A DNA stretch of 6,599 nucleotides, from the NCBI GenBank assembly GCA_946613705.1, contig CAMOFU010000139.1, positions 1-6,599 on the forward strand. Direction: 5' to 3'. This DNA is from an uncultured Clostridia bacterium (GTDB taxonomy: Bacteria > Bacillota > Clostridia > Oscillospirales > Ruminococcaceae). The position numbers and the translations under genes are program-made. Shown here one piece after another: positions 1 through 6,327 of the stretch; position 1 is the first letter of the stretch, and each line of letters opens with the position of its first letter. Below the pieces are notes generated by a model. That model did no database searches. It worked only from the letters and a program-made list of their open reading frames with translations, and was not told the origin of the DNA.

Positions 1-10
1 TTTTCTGCCC

Positions 11-271
11 CTACCTCGGCAGGATATTCGGCTCGGCAAACGGGAACAGGTCCTTCTGTGACTCGTACTCCCCTGTCGGCTGCCTGCCGCCGTTCGGTAT
101 CAGCCCCGTCATCTCGTTTACAGATGCCGCGCCCGAATCGAGCCCCGTCCGTACATCGGGTGCATCGGGGTCGTAATCGGCGGCTATCTGTTCGAGCTCG
201 AGATCCTTCTCGTCGTCAAACACCGCTTCTGCGGGCTTTTTGTGCTTTTTGGGGTTTTGCTGTCTGCTCAT
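11..271 (-). CDS. Small charged hypothetical protein (86 aa)
   Basis: I do not recognise this protein. It is complete: ATG at 271 with AAAGGAG at 280-286 eight bases upstream, and a TAG stop at 11-13. The N-terminus is basic (KKHKK at about residues 8-12), followed by a strongly acidic stretch (about residues 19-40, including DDEKDLELE and DYDPDAPD), then a Gly/Pro/Asn-rich tail. There is no signal peptide, no membrane segment and no cysteine, so it is probably soluble and largely disordered. It is transcribed away from the DUF1836 regulator at 574. I found no convincing promoter for it in the gap. The good ribosome binding site and clean start favour a real gene, but function is unknown. Confidence 0.6.
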   Translation of the reverse strand: MSRQQNPKKHKKPAEAVFDDEKDLELEQIAADYDPDAPDVRTGLDSGAASVNEMTGLIPNGGRQPTGEYESQKDLFPFAEPNILPR

Positions 272-314
272 TTTATCAGCTCCTTTGCAGCTTTACGGTT
301 ATTGTTATTCCCCG

Positions 315-329
315 ATATCCTTCGGATAT
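315..329. repeat. Short inverted repeat (ATATCC-TTC-GGATAT)
   Basis: Two perfect 6-bp arms are separated by three bases. On the minus strand the repeat would lie in the 5' leader of the 86-residue gene, 44 bp upstream of its start, and could form a small hairpin with a GAA triloop. It could equally be a protein-binding site or chance. Confidence 0.3.
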
Positions 330-442
330 ACGCAAATCGCAGAATCGGCAGAAAACAAGAGAAAATCTGAGATATCCGCAGAAAAATACAGCGTAAATTG
401 TCAAAACAGGCGAAAACAAGATTTTCAATCATAAGAACAGAC

Positions 443-471
443 TTGCGGTTCAAGTGAACCTGTGATATAAT
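443..471 (+). promoter_or_regulatory. Sigma-A promoter of the DUF1836-SPFH unit
   Basis: The -35 is TTGCGG (443-448), a weak match that keeps only TTG. The spacer is 17 bp, the -10 is a perfect TATAAT (466-471), and TGA directly before it makes an extended -10. Transcription would start near 478, leaving a leader of about 95 nt before the ATG at 574. A weak -35 with a strong extended -10 and a palindrome in the spacer is a typical layout for a regulated promoter. Confidence 0.65.
447..460. promoter_or_regulatory. Candidate operator, GGTTCA-AG-TGAACC palindrome
   Basis: This perfect inverted repeat has 6-bp arms and a 2-bp centre. It overlaps the last two bases of the -35 and most of the -35/-10 spacer. 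A second, overlapping repeat, ACTTG-N5-CAAGT, spans 441-455. A protein bound here would occlude or distort the promoter. The first gene downstream encodes a DNA-binding protein with a MerR-like HTH, so autoregulation is the simplest inference, but the binding protein is not shown by the sequence. Confidence 0.5.
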
Positions 472-555
472 CATAGTATCGGAAACGATATACAGATATT
501 GCGAAAAGCAAAAGAAAAAACGTGCAGACAAGAAGAAGGAGCAGCTATCACACCG

Positions 556-566
556 AAAAAGGAGGT
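556..566 (+). promoter_or_regulatory. Ribosome binding site setting the DUF1836 start at 574
   Basis: AAAAAGGAGGT is a near-perfect anti-16S match 7 bases before ATG 574. A longer in-frame start at 499 has no such site, so 574 (or the adjacent ATG at 577) is the real start. Confidence 0.85.
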
Positions 567-573
567 CATATCT

Positions 574-1140
574 ATGATGCTTGATAAGCTGCCCGGGACG
601 GCGCTTGATTTCGACGAGCGCGGAGCATCGAATGCGTTCTCTGTCATTTCACCGATACTGGACGCAACAGGCGGGCTGACACTTTCGCAGCTTGCCACAC
701 TCACAGGTCTGGAGGGCTCGACCATTCAGAACTGGATAAAGCGCGGCTGGGTCGCACCCACCGTCGGCAAGAAATACGGCGAGCGGCAGGTCGTGAGGAT
801 AATGCTTATCAATATCCTGCGCGGCACGATAAGGCTTGAGGATATCGCACGGCTGATGGAATACATCAACGGCGAGGTAGATGATCTCAACGACGATATA
901 ATGCATGATACCGAGCTTTACAACCTCATGTGCCAGCTGCTCACCCAGATGACGCAGGACGATCTTCACAGCCGTGAGGAGATAGACGAGGAGATCGAGA
1001 AGCGGCTCGACCGCAGCTTTCAGGGCGAGAACCGCAGGAGACTGCGGCGGGTGCTGCTGATAATGATACTCGGCTACCGCGCCTCGTATTACAGGCGAAT
1101 GGCGGAGAGCGAATTTGCAGAGCTCGAATATGATTACTGA
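574..1140 (+). CDS. DUF1836 family (YkrK-like) putative transcriptional regulator
   Basis: This 188-residue protein has the DUF1836 architecture. A MerR-like helix-turn-helix lies at about residues 35-58 (LTLSQLATLTGL, then STIQNWIKRGW), followed by a wing-like segment with KKYGERQVVRI (residues 66-76), the typical conserved stretch of the family, and RLEDIARLMEYING (87-100). The C-terminal half is acidic then strongly basic (EKRLDRSF...NRRRLRRVL) and probably mediates dimerisation. The family is named for Bacillus subtilis YkrK, reported as a repressor of the membrane protease gene htpX; that link is from general knowledge and the target here is unknown. The gene is followed after 39 bp by the SPFH gene, with no terminator between, so the two are probably cotranscribed. 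The spacer palindrome in its promoter suggests feedback control. Family assignment is firm; role as regulator is inferred. Confidence 0.88.
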   Translation: MMLDKLPGTALDFDERGASNAFSVISPILDATGGLTLSQLATLTGLEGSTIQNWIKRGWVAPTVGKKYGERQVVRIMLINILRGTIRLEDIARLMEYINGEVDDLNDDIMHDTELYNLMCQLLTQMTQDDLHSREEIDEEIEKRLDRSFQGENRRRLRRVLLIMILGYRASYYRRMAESEFAELEYDY

Positions 1141-1164
1141 TGACCGCAGCAGCCGTGAATAAAT

Positions 1165-1172
1165 AAAGGAGG
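1165..1172 (+). promoter_or_regulatory. Ribosome binding site favouring the SPFH start at 1180
   Basis: AAAGGAGG ends one base before an ATG at 1174 but seven bases before the in-frame ATG at 1180. Normal spacing therefore selects 1180. Confidence 0.8.
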
Positions 1173-1179
1173 AATGGAT

Positions 1180-2070
1180 ATGGCAAACAATGAATTCGTA
1201 GATATCAAGAGCAGAAAAACGGGTGGAAAGAGCAAGGGCGGACTTATCGCGGCGATAATAGTTATCGTGATCGCTGCACTGGTCGTGGTGTTCTCGGCAG
1301 GCGCAGTCGTACCTGCGGGCTCCACAGGTGTGATGGTAACGCTCGGCTCGGTATCGGAGAACACCTATTCCGAGGGCTTCCACCTGAAGATACCGTTCGT
1401 GCAGACACTCGAGATCGTGTCGAACAAGATACAGGTATATGAAACAGATGCAAGCGCGGTCTCTAAGGACTTACAGACCGTTAACTCCAAGATCGCGGTA
1501 AACTTCCGCGTTCGTTCGGACGCATCGGCTTCGATCTACAAGAACATCGGCGCGGATTATCAGCAGGTGATACTGATGCCTGCCGTACAGGAGTCGATGA
1601 AGGCGATAAGTGCGAAATACACCGCCGAGCAGCTCATCACCGAGCGCAATCAGGTCGGTCAGGAGATAAAGGAGCAGCTTGAATCCAAGGTCTCGGATTA
1701 CGGTATACAGATCGAAAAGTTCAACATTGTGAACTTTGACTTCTCGGCAGAATTCAACAACGCTATCGAGCAGAAGCAGGTAGCCGAGCAGAACCTGCTG
1801 AAGACCAAGACCGAGCAGGAGGAGCAGCTCGTTATCGCAGATGCAGATGCTCAGAAGAAGGTCAAGGCTGCAAATGCCGAGGCAGAGGCTATCAAGGCCA
1901 AGGCAGAGGCTCAGGCAGAGGCAAACAAGGTGCTCACCGAATCTCTGAGCGATCAGCTGCTCAAATACCAGATGCTCGAAAAGTGGGACGGCTCCGTTCC
2001 GAAGGTCGCATCGTCCGCAAGCCCGCTCATAACTATGGGGCTTGACGATATCGAGGGCAAGGCAGAATAA
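1180..2070 (+). CDS. SPFH / prohibitin-like (band 7) membrane protein
   Basis: This 296-residue protein has a short basic N-terminus (KSRKTGGKSKGG, residues 10-21), one strongly hydrophobic anchor (about 22-44), then an SPFH domain beginning VVPAGSTGVMVTLG (43-56) with the prohibitin-type GFHLKIPF motif and the NSKIAVNFRV strand. The C-terminal third is a predicted long helix/coiled coil rich in Ala, Glu, Lys and Gln, including AEAEAIKAKAEAQAEA, encoded by imperfect GCAGAGGC-type repeats near 1878-1925. It ends in a conserved-looking SPLITMG segment and a short acidic tail. Such proteins form large membrane-bound oligomers; relatives organise membrane microdomains or control FtsH-type proteases (HflK/HflC, prohibitins). 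The N-terminal anchor places the bulk on one face of the membrane; which face is not decided by the sequence. Cotranscription with the DUF1836 regulator suggests stress- or envelope-related control, which is inference. Confidence 0.9.
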   Translation: MANNEFVDIKSRKTGGKSKGGLIAAIIVIVIAALVVVFSAGAVVPAGSTGVMVTLGSVSENTYSEGFHLKIPFVQTLEIVSNKIQVYETDASAVSKDLQTVNSKIAVNFRVRSDASASIYKNIGADYQQVILMPAVQESMKAISAKYTAEQLITERNQVGQEIKEQLESKVSDYGIQIEKFNIVNFDFSAEFNNAIEQKQVAEQNLLKTKTEQEEQLVIADADAQKKVKAANAEAEAIKAKAEAQAEANKVLTESLSDQLLKYQMLEKWDGSVPKVASSASPLITMGLDDIEGKAE

Positions 2071-2088
2071 ACACAGCAGGACATAACG

Positions 2089-2117
2089 AAAGCCGCTCCG
2101 TGCTCGGGGCGGCTTTT
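2089..2117 (+). terminator. Intrinsic terminator after the SPFH gene, partly bidirectional
   Basis: The 12-bp stem AAAGCCGCTCCG / CGGGGCGGCTTT has a single T-G wobble and a TGCT tetraloop, and its right arm runs into TTTT followed by GCGCTTTT. It starts 18 bases after the stop of the SPFH gene. Read from the minus strand the same stem ends in TTTCGTT, so it probably also stops the liv operon transcript, whose last gene ends at 2131. Confidence 0.85.
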
Positions 2118-2130
2118 GCGCTTTTACTTA

Positions 2131-2745
2131 TCAGCGATCGTTTATTATCTCGATATAGCCCTTGATTATCTTCACACAGGTCGCGTAATCAAGGCTCGAG
2201 GTGTCGAGGCAGATATTATAGTTGCTCGCGTTGAGCCAGTCTCTGCCCGTGTAGTGACGGTAGTAGCTGCTGCGGTCGCGGTCGGTCTTCTCGACCAGCC
2301 TTGCCGCCTCCTTCTCGTCATTGCCGTAAGCCTCGATAACGTTTTTTATCGCAGTCTCGCGGTCGCAGTAGATGAACAGCTTTATCACGTCCTTGCGGTC
2401 ACGCAGGATATAATCGGCGCATCTGCCGACGATCACGGCAGGCTCCTTATCGGCAAGCTGCTTGATTATCTTCGCCTGATAATTGAACAGGTTGCGGTCA
2501 GAGGTGAAGTCCCTGCTCGAGGGGTCGAGCACTCCGCCCTTGTATACACCCCCGCGCTTTATGAACGAGGTCTTGATCTTCTCGTCAACTCTGCCGAAGA
2601 ATGCCTCGCTGATGCCGCTCTCCTCGCTGGCAAGGCGGATAAGATCCTTGTCATAATACTTTATCCCCAGCTCCTCGGAAAGCATCTTGCCTATAGTCCT
2701 TCCGCCGCTTCCCATGCCGCGGGCAATGGTGATGATCTGTGCCAC
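2131..2745 (-). CDS. Cytidylate kinase-like family protein (P-loop nucleotide kinase)
   Basis: This 204-residue protein belongs to the cytidylate-kinase-like (AAA_26) family. The N-terminus reads VAQIITIARGMGSGGRT; residues 10-17 are the family's variant P-loop, with Arg16 where classical Walker A has Lys. It is followed by IGKMLSEELGIKYYDKDLI (18-36), a family hallmark. VIVGRCADYIL (104-114) and the LID-like DRDRSSYYRHYTGRDW (155-170) are also typical. It probably transfers phosphate from ATP to a nucleotide or similar small substrate in the cytoplasm, but true substrates of this subfamily are mostly unproven and it should not be called Cmk. I chose the GTG at 2745 because AAGGGGG lies seven bases upstream and the family motif starts right after it; a longer ATG start at 2802 would overlap livF. 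It is the last gene of the liv operon, 19 bp after livF. Confidence 0.85.
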   Translation of the reverse strand: MAQIITIARGMGSGGRTIGKMLSEELGIKYYDKDLIRLASEESGISEAFFGRVDEKIKTSFIKRGGVYKGGVLDPSSRDFTSDRNLFNYQAKIIKQLADKEPAVIVGRCADYILRDRKDVIKLFIYCDRETAIKNVIEAYGNDEKEAARLVEKTDRDRSSYYRHYTGRDWLNASNYNICLDTSSLDYATCVKIIKGYIEIINDR

Positions 2746-2752
2746 GGTAATA

Positions 2753-2759
2753 CCCCCTT
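2753..2759 (-). promoter_or_regulatory. Ribosome binding site supporting the GTG start at 2745
   Basis: AAGGGGG on the minus strand, seven bases before GTG 2745 and within the 19-bp gap after livF. It favours the 204-residue form over the 223-residue one. Confidence 0.7.
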
Positions 2760-2764
2760 GATGA

Positions 2765-3475
2765 TTATTCTCCCAGATAAGCCTTCTTGACCTTCTCGTC
2801 ATTGATAAGGTCTGAGGCCTTGCCCGACAGAGTTATCCGCCCCGTTTCGAGCACATATGCCCTGTCTGCGATGGCAAGAGCCTTTTTTGCGTTCTGCTCA
2901 ACGAGCAGCACCGTCATGCCGTCCTTGCGGATAGACTCGATGATATCAAAGATCTCGCTTACAAAGATCGGGGAAAGACCCATCGAGGGCTCGTCCATCA
3001 CGATGATCTTTGGCTTTGACATCAGCGCCCTGCCCATTGCGAGCATCTGCTGTTCGCCGCCCGAGAGCGTGCCTGCGATCTGCGTCTTTCTTTCCTCCAG
3101 TCTCGGGAAGCGCTTGTAGACCTTGACCATATCCTCCGCTATGCCGTCCTTGTCCTTGCGGGTAAATGCCCCGAGCCGCAGATTGTCCAGCACCGTAAGC
3201 TGCTGGAATATCCTTCGCCCCTCGGGAACATGAGCTATGCCCATTTTTACGATCTTGTGTGCGGGAGTTCTGGTAAGCTCGGTACCGTTGAACTTTATCG
3301 AGCCCGACCGCGCGGGGAGTATGCCTGTCAGCGTGTGCAGCGTGGTGGTCTTGCCTGCGCCGTTAGCACCGATGAGAGCAATTACCTCGCCCTCATTGAC
3401 CTCGAACGAGATGCCCTTGAGCGCCTGTATCATGCCGTAGTAAACGTGCAGATCGGTTATCTCCAACATTGCCAT
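2765..3475 (-). CDS. livF: Branched-chain amino acid ABC transporter ATP-binding protein LivF
   Basis: This 236-residue ABC ATPase powers import with LivG. Walker A is GANGAGKTT (residues 36-44), the Q-loop region has the LivF-typical VPEGRRIF (83-90), the signature is LSGGEQQ (137-143) and Walker B is IIVMDEPSMGL (157-167). After Walker B it reads LLVEQN (190-195), where most ABC ATPases have a switch histidine; this substitution is normal for LivF and separates it from LivG. Length matches the family. The start at ATG 3475 is supported by AAGGAGG seven bases upstream, which overlaps the livG stop codon, so translation of the two is probably coupled. Both ATPases end in the same KAYLGE sequence. 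The specific substrate cannot be read from this subunit. Confidence 0.95.
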   Translation of the reverse strand: MAMLEITDLHVYYGMIQALKGISFEVNEGEVIALIGANGAGKTTTLHTLTGILPARSGSIKFNGTELTRTPAHKIVKMGIAHVPEGRRIFQQLTVLDNLRLGAFTRKDKDGIAEDMVKVYKRFPRLEERKTQIAGTLSGGEQQMLAMGRALMSKPKIIVMDEPSMGLSPIFVSEIFDIIESIRKDGMTVLLVEQNAKKALAIADRAYVLETGRITLSGKASDLINDEKVKKAYLGE

Positions 3476-3488
3476 ACCTATCCCCTCC

Positions 3489-4247
3489 TTACTCGCCTAA
3501 GTATGCCTTGATGACCTCGGGGTCCGAAAGCACTTCGGCAGTCGGCCCCTCGCAGAGCAGCTGTCCAAAATTCAGGACAGAAAGCCTTTCGCACATACCC
3601 GAAACGATCGACATATCGTGCTCTATCATCAGTACGGTCACACCGAATTCTTCTCTCACGGTCAGAATGGTATTCATCAGTCCCGCAGTCTCCTTGGGGT
3701 TCATGCCCGCCGCAGGCTCATCGAGCAGCAGCAGCTTGGGCTCGGTAGCAAGTGCGCGTGCGATCTCAAGCTTGCGCTGCTTGCCGTATGGCAGATTGGA
3801 CGCGAGCACATCAGCGTCGCCGTCAAGCTCAAAGGGCTTCAGCAGCTTCATCGCACGCTCGTTCATTGCTTTTTCCTGCCTGAAATACTTGGGCAGCCTG
3901 AACACTCCCGCTGCGGTGGAATAGGCATAATGGTTTGAAAGCCCCGCCTTTACATTGTCCAGAACCGAAAGATTTGAGAATAGTCTTATATTCTGAAATG
4001 TTCTTGCGATCCCCGCCTTATTGATCTCGATATTGCTCCTGCCCGTGATGTTCTGTCCGTCGAGATGGATAGTGCCGTCGGTAGGCTTGTAAACGCCCGT
4101 GAGCAGGTTGAAGATCGTTGTCTTGCCCGCACCGTTCGGTCCGATAAGCCCGTAGAGCTGTCCCTTTTCAATAGTCAGTGAAAAATCATCCACGGCACGC
4201 AGACCGCCGAACGATATGCCCAGCTTTTTTACTTCAAGAAGAGCCAT
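3489..4247 (-). CDS. livG: Branched-chain amino acid ABC transporter ATP-binding protein LivG
   Basis: This 252-residue ABC ATPase is the partner of LivF on the cytoplasmic face of the permease pair. It has Walker A GPNGAGKTT (residues 36-44), the Q-loop in ARTFQNIRLF (81-90), a family-typical variant signature LPYGKQR (152-158) instead of LSGGQ, Walker B LLLLDEPAAGM (172-182), and a switch histidine in IEHDM (208-212). The LivG/LivM-specific NPKET follows Walker B. ATG 4247 is preferred to an upstream in-frame ATG at 4286, because AAAGGAGGG lies eight bases before it and MALLEVKKL is where the family domain begins. Its start lies one base after the livM stop (TGATATG), which indicates translational coupling. 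Confidence 0.95.
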   Translation of the reverse strand: MALLEVKKLGISFGGLRAVDDFSLTIEKGQLYGLIGPNGAGKTTIFNLLTGVYKPTDGTIHLDGQNITGRSNIEINKAGIARTFQNIRLFSNLSVLDNVKAGLSNHYAYSTAAGVFRLPKYFRQEKAMNERAMKLLKPFELDGDADVLASNLPYGKQRKLEIARALATEPKLLLLDEPAAGMNPKETAGLMNTILTVREEFGVTVLMIEHDMSIVSGMCERLSVLNFGQLLCEGPTAEVLSDPEVIKAYLGE

Positions 4248-4248
4248 A

Positions 4249-5322
4249 TCAGTCACCCTCCTTTGCAGCCTTGTTCTTAAATACAAGCCCCTTCAGCCTC
4301 ATAAAGCTTGCTGTGAAAAAGCCGCGGATCTTTGCATTCGAGGTGAAGATCATCATAACGATCAGCACGATCGAATAGATCAGCATTCTGTAGTTGTTGA
4401 TGCTTCTGAGCACCTCGGGCAGATAGGTGAGGATCACCGCAGCGATAACGCTTCCGCGGATATTTCCGATGCCGCCCAGCACGACGAATACGAGAATGAG
4501 TATCGAAAGGTTATAATCGAACTTCGAGGCCTGCAGCGACGCAAGGTTATGCGAGAAGAGCGCCCCTGCGATACCGCCCAGAAACGCGGTGAGCCCGAAG
4601 GTGATGAGCTTGAACTTAGTGATGTTCAGACCGATCGACTCGGCTGCTATCCTGTTGTCGCGGACAGACATGACTGCCCTGCCCGTGCGGGAATTGATGA
4701 AGTTATACAGCACGATAAGCGAGATCATCAGCACGATGAAGCCTATCTCGAAGGTTGAATCCTTCGGTGTGCCCGAGATGCCGAGTGCGCCGTTTATAAG
4801 CATCTTGCCGTCGGGCGCAAGGTTCAGGTCGCCCTGACTGGTGAGCGAGAAATGCAGCCCGCTGCTGTCGTAGCCGACATAGAGCGCGGCAAAGACGTTC
4901 TTGATGATCTCACCGAACGCAAGCGTTACGATAGCGAGATAGTCGCCGCGGAGCCTGAGCACGGGTATGCCTATAAGCACTCCGAACAGAGCAGCAAAGA
5001 TGCCGCCTATGAGCAGCGCTATCGGGAACCTGACCCATGCCTCTGTGATCGTATCCTTGGTCACAACAGAGAATATGGCGCTCGAATAAGCACCTATGCA
5101 CATAAATCCTGCCTGCCCGAGACTCAGCTCGCCCAGTATGCCGACGGTGAGGTTAAGCGAGGCAGCCGCAATGGAATAAACGCAGAACGGCACCAGCAGC
5201 CCCTTGAACATATTGCTCGCACTGCCTGTCGAGACCATTACCTCAACAGCTATAAACGCAGCGATAAGTATGGCATATGTAATGAAGCTTCGGCGCGTTG
5301 CCGGCTTTAAGAATTGCTTCAC
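4249..5322 (-). CDS. livM: Branched-chain amino acid ABC transporter permease LivM
   Basis: This 357-residue polytopic membrane protein is one half of the transmembrane pore. Hydrophobic segments begin at residues 13-30 and 40-60. The LivM hallmark GELSLGQAGFMCIGAY is at 64-79 and RLRGDYLAIVTLAFGEI at 123-139. The cytoplasmic coupling loop that docks on the ATPases is SRTGRAVMSVRDNRIAAESIG (211-231), and VLGGIGNIRG follows near the C-terminal third. A soluble-looking loop at about 150-190 is probably outside the membrane. The tail is basic (MRLKGLVFKNKAAKEGD), as expected for a cytoplasmic end. The start codon is GTG (5320-5322) with AAAGGAT nearby upstream; no in-frame ATG fits. It lies 21 bp after livH. 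Confidence 0.94.
   Translation of the reverse strand: MKQFLKPATRRSFITYAILIAAFIAVEVMVSTGSASNMFKGLLVPFCVYSIAAASLNLTVGILGELSLGQAGFMCIGAYSSAIFSVVTKDTITEAWVRFPIALLIGGIFAALFGVLIGIPVLRLRGDYLAIVTLAFGEIIKNVFAALYVGYDSSGLHFSLTSQGDLNLAPDGKMLINGALGISGTPKDSTFEIGFIVLMISLIVLYNFINSRTGRAVMSVRDNRIAAESIGLNITKFKLITFGLTAFLGGIAGALFSHNLASLQASKFDYNLSILILVFVVLGGIGNIRGSVIAAVILTYLPEVLRSINNYRMLIYSIVLIVMMIFTSNAKIRGFFTASFMRLKGLVFKNKAAKEGD
4256..4264 (-). promoter_or_regulatory. Ribosome binding site of livG, inside the livM 3' end
   Basis: AAAGGAGGG on the minus strand, eight bases before ATG 4247. It lies within the last codons of livM, so livM translation may affect access to it. Confidence 0.8.
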
Positions 5323-5330
5323 GTCTATCT

Positions 5331-5337
5331 ATCCTTT
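5331..5337 (-). promoter_or_regulatory. Ribosome binding site supporting the livM GTG start
   Basis: AAAGGAT on the minus strand, eight bases before GTG 5322, in the 21-bp livH-livM gap. It is the only ribosome binding site-like sequence there at usable spacing. Confidence 0.65.
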
Positions 5338-5343
5338 CCTTCG

Positions 5344-6225
5344 TCAGACTTTTTCATTTACCTTCTTGCCGAGTATGCCCGTAGGCTTGACCATGAGCAC
5401 CACGATAAGCACCGCGAACACGATCGCATCGGCAAGCTGCGGAGAGATATATGCGCGCCCGAGTATCTCGATAACACCGATAAGCAGTCCGCCGATCATA
5501 GCACCGGGAATAGAGCCGATACCGCCGAACACAGCTGCCACAAATGCCTTGATGCCCGGCATTGCACCCGTGGTGTTCGAGAGCACGGGGTAAGCGGAGC
5601 AAAGCAGTGCGCCCGCGATCGCCGCCAGACCCGAGCCGATCGCAAAGGTCAGCGAGATCGTTCTGTTTACATTTATACCCATCAGCTGAGCCGCGTCCTT
5701 ATCCTCCGAGACAGCGAGCATCGCCCTGCCGCTCTTGGTCTTGTTCACGAACAGCGAGAGCCCGACCACGATGATGACCGATATTACGATAGAAGCGATA
5801 GCCTCGCTCTTTACAACGATCTGCCCGTCAAACAGCGAAAGCTTGGGGATATTGATGACAGATGTAAAGGTAACGGGCTTTTCGCCGAAGATCAGCAGCG
5901 CGATATTTTGCAGGAAGTAGCTGACACCTATCGCAGTGATAAGCACCGCAAGACTTGTAGACTGTCTCAGCGGCTTATAGGCGACCTTTTCGATCACGAT
6001 ACCCAGCACCGTGCAGCAAACGACTGCGATAAGCACAGAGAGGTAGCCGTTGAGCTTCATTGAAGTCATTGCGGTAAAGATAACATATCCGCCCACCATA
6101 ATAACATCGCCGTGTGCAAAATTAAGCATTTTAGCGATACCGTACACCAGCGTATAGCCCAGAGCGATGACCGCATAGATGCTTCCGAGGCTGATGCCGT
6201 TTATCAGGTTGTCCAGAAACGCCAT
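5344..6225 (-). CDS. livH: Branched-chain amino acid ABC transporter permease LivH
   Basis: This 293-residue membrane protein is the first permease of the operon. The LivH hallmark NGISLGSIYAVIALGYTLVYG is at residues 9-29, and KMLNFAHGDVIMVGGY at 32-47. The LivH-typical YKPLR is at 83-87, the coupling loop SGRAMLAVSEDKDAAQLMGIN at 165-185, FGGIGSIPGAMIGG later in the protein, and the C-terminal KPTGILGKK. Many hydrophobic segments fit the usual eight-helix LivH fold. I chose ATG 6225 over the in-frame ATG at 6267: AAGGA-rich sequence at 6236-6244 precedes 6225, MAFLDNLINGI is the usual family start, and 6267 coincides with the predicted transcription start zone. It partners LivM, LivG and LivF downstream. 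No substrate-binding protein is adjacent inside the window. Confidence 0.95.
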   Translation of the reverse strand: MAFLDNLINGISLGSIYAVIALGYTLVYGIAKMLNFAHGDVIMVGGYVIFTAMTSMKLNGYLSVLIAVVCCTVLGIVIEKVAYKPLRQSTSLAVLITAIGVSYFLQNIALLIFGEKPVTFTSVINIPKLSLFDGQIVVKSEAIASIVISVIIVVGLSLFVNKTKSGRAMLAVSEDKDAAQLMGINVNRTISLTFAIGSGLAAIAGALLCSAYPVLSNTTGAMPGIKAFVAAVFGGIGSIPGAMIGGLLIGVIEILGRAYISPQLADAIVFAVLIVVLMVKPTGILGKKVNEKV

Positions 6226-6235
6226 GAAAAAACAT

Positions 6236-6244
6236 TCCTTCCTT
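6236..6244 (-). promoter_or_regulatory. Ribosome binding site setting the livH start at 6225
   Basis: AAGGAAGGA on the minus strand, about ten bases before ATG 6225. It lies inside the longer alternative reading frame, which argues for the shorter start. Confidence 0.7.
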
Positions 6245-6272
6245 ATATATAATATATAATCATACAAATTTA

Positions 6273-6301
6273 ATTATAACACATAATTCCGACAATTGCA
6301 A
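6273..6301 (-). promoter_or_regulatory. Sigma-A promoter of the liv operon
   Basis: On the minus strand the -35 is TTGCAA (6296-6301, four of six consensus bases), the spacer is 17 bp, and the -10 is a perfect TATAAT (6273-6278) preceded by TGT, an extended -10. Transcription should start near 6266, giving a leader of about 40 nt. The leader is very AT-rich (ATATATAATATATAAT at 6245-6260 on the plus strand) and shows no riboswitch-like structure. Confidence 0.7.
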
Positions 6302-6327
6302 CCGCTTTGAGAAATTTTATACAACTC

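Larger units (their letters stand above)
272..573. other. Divergent intergenic region, AT-rich
   Basis: This 302-bp gap separates the minus-strand small protein from the plus-strand DUF1836 gene and holds no credible gene; short frames crossing it lack ribosome binding sites. It contains the plus-strand promoter and palindrome at 441-471, a 5' leader of roughly 95 nt for the DUF1836 gene, and a short inverted repeat at 315-329. On the minus strand there is a TTGACA at 399-404 but no acceptable -10 at 16-18 bp from it, so no promoter is called for the small gene. Confidence 0.6.

Noticed and set aside
649..1383. A 244-codon minus-strand open frame across the DUF1836 and SPFH genes
   Set aside because: It is antisense to two well-supported family genes, has no ribosome binding site, and its His/Arg/Cys-rich composition is typical of a shadow frame.
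1878..1925. Short GCAGAGGC direct repeats as a mobile or CRISPR-like repeat
   Set aside because: They encode the Ala/Glu/Lys coiled coil of the SPFH protein in frame and are explained by protein composition.
2116..2790. A 224-codon plus-strand open frame
   Set aside because: It is the exact antisense of the cytidylate-kinase-like gene, starts inside the terminator and lacks a ribosome binding site.
2829..3011. Missing switch histidine in LivF and non-canonical signature in LivG as possible defects
   Set aside because: EQN in LivF and LPYGKQR in LivG are normal for these families, so neither indicates a broken gene.
4216..6063. Several 120-250 codon plus-strand frames opposite livM and livH
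   Set aside because: They are complements of clearly conserved permeases and are rich in His, Asp and Arg, as expected from antisense of hydrophobic codons. None has a ribosome binding site or family motif.
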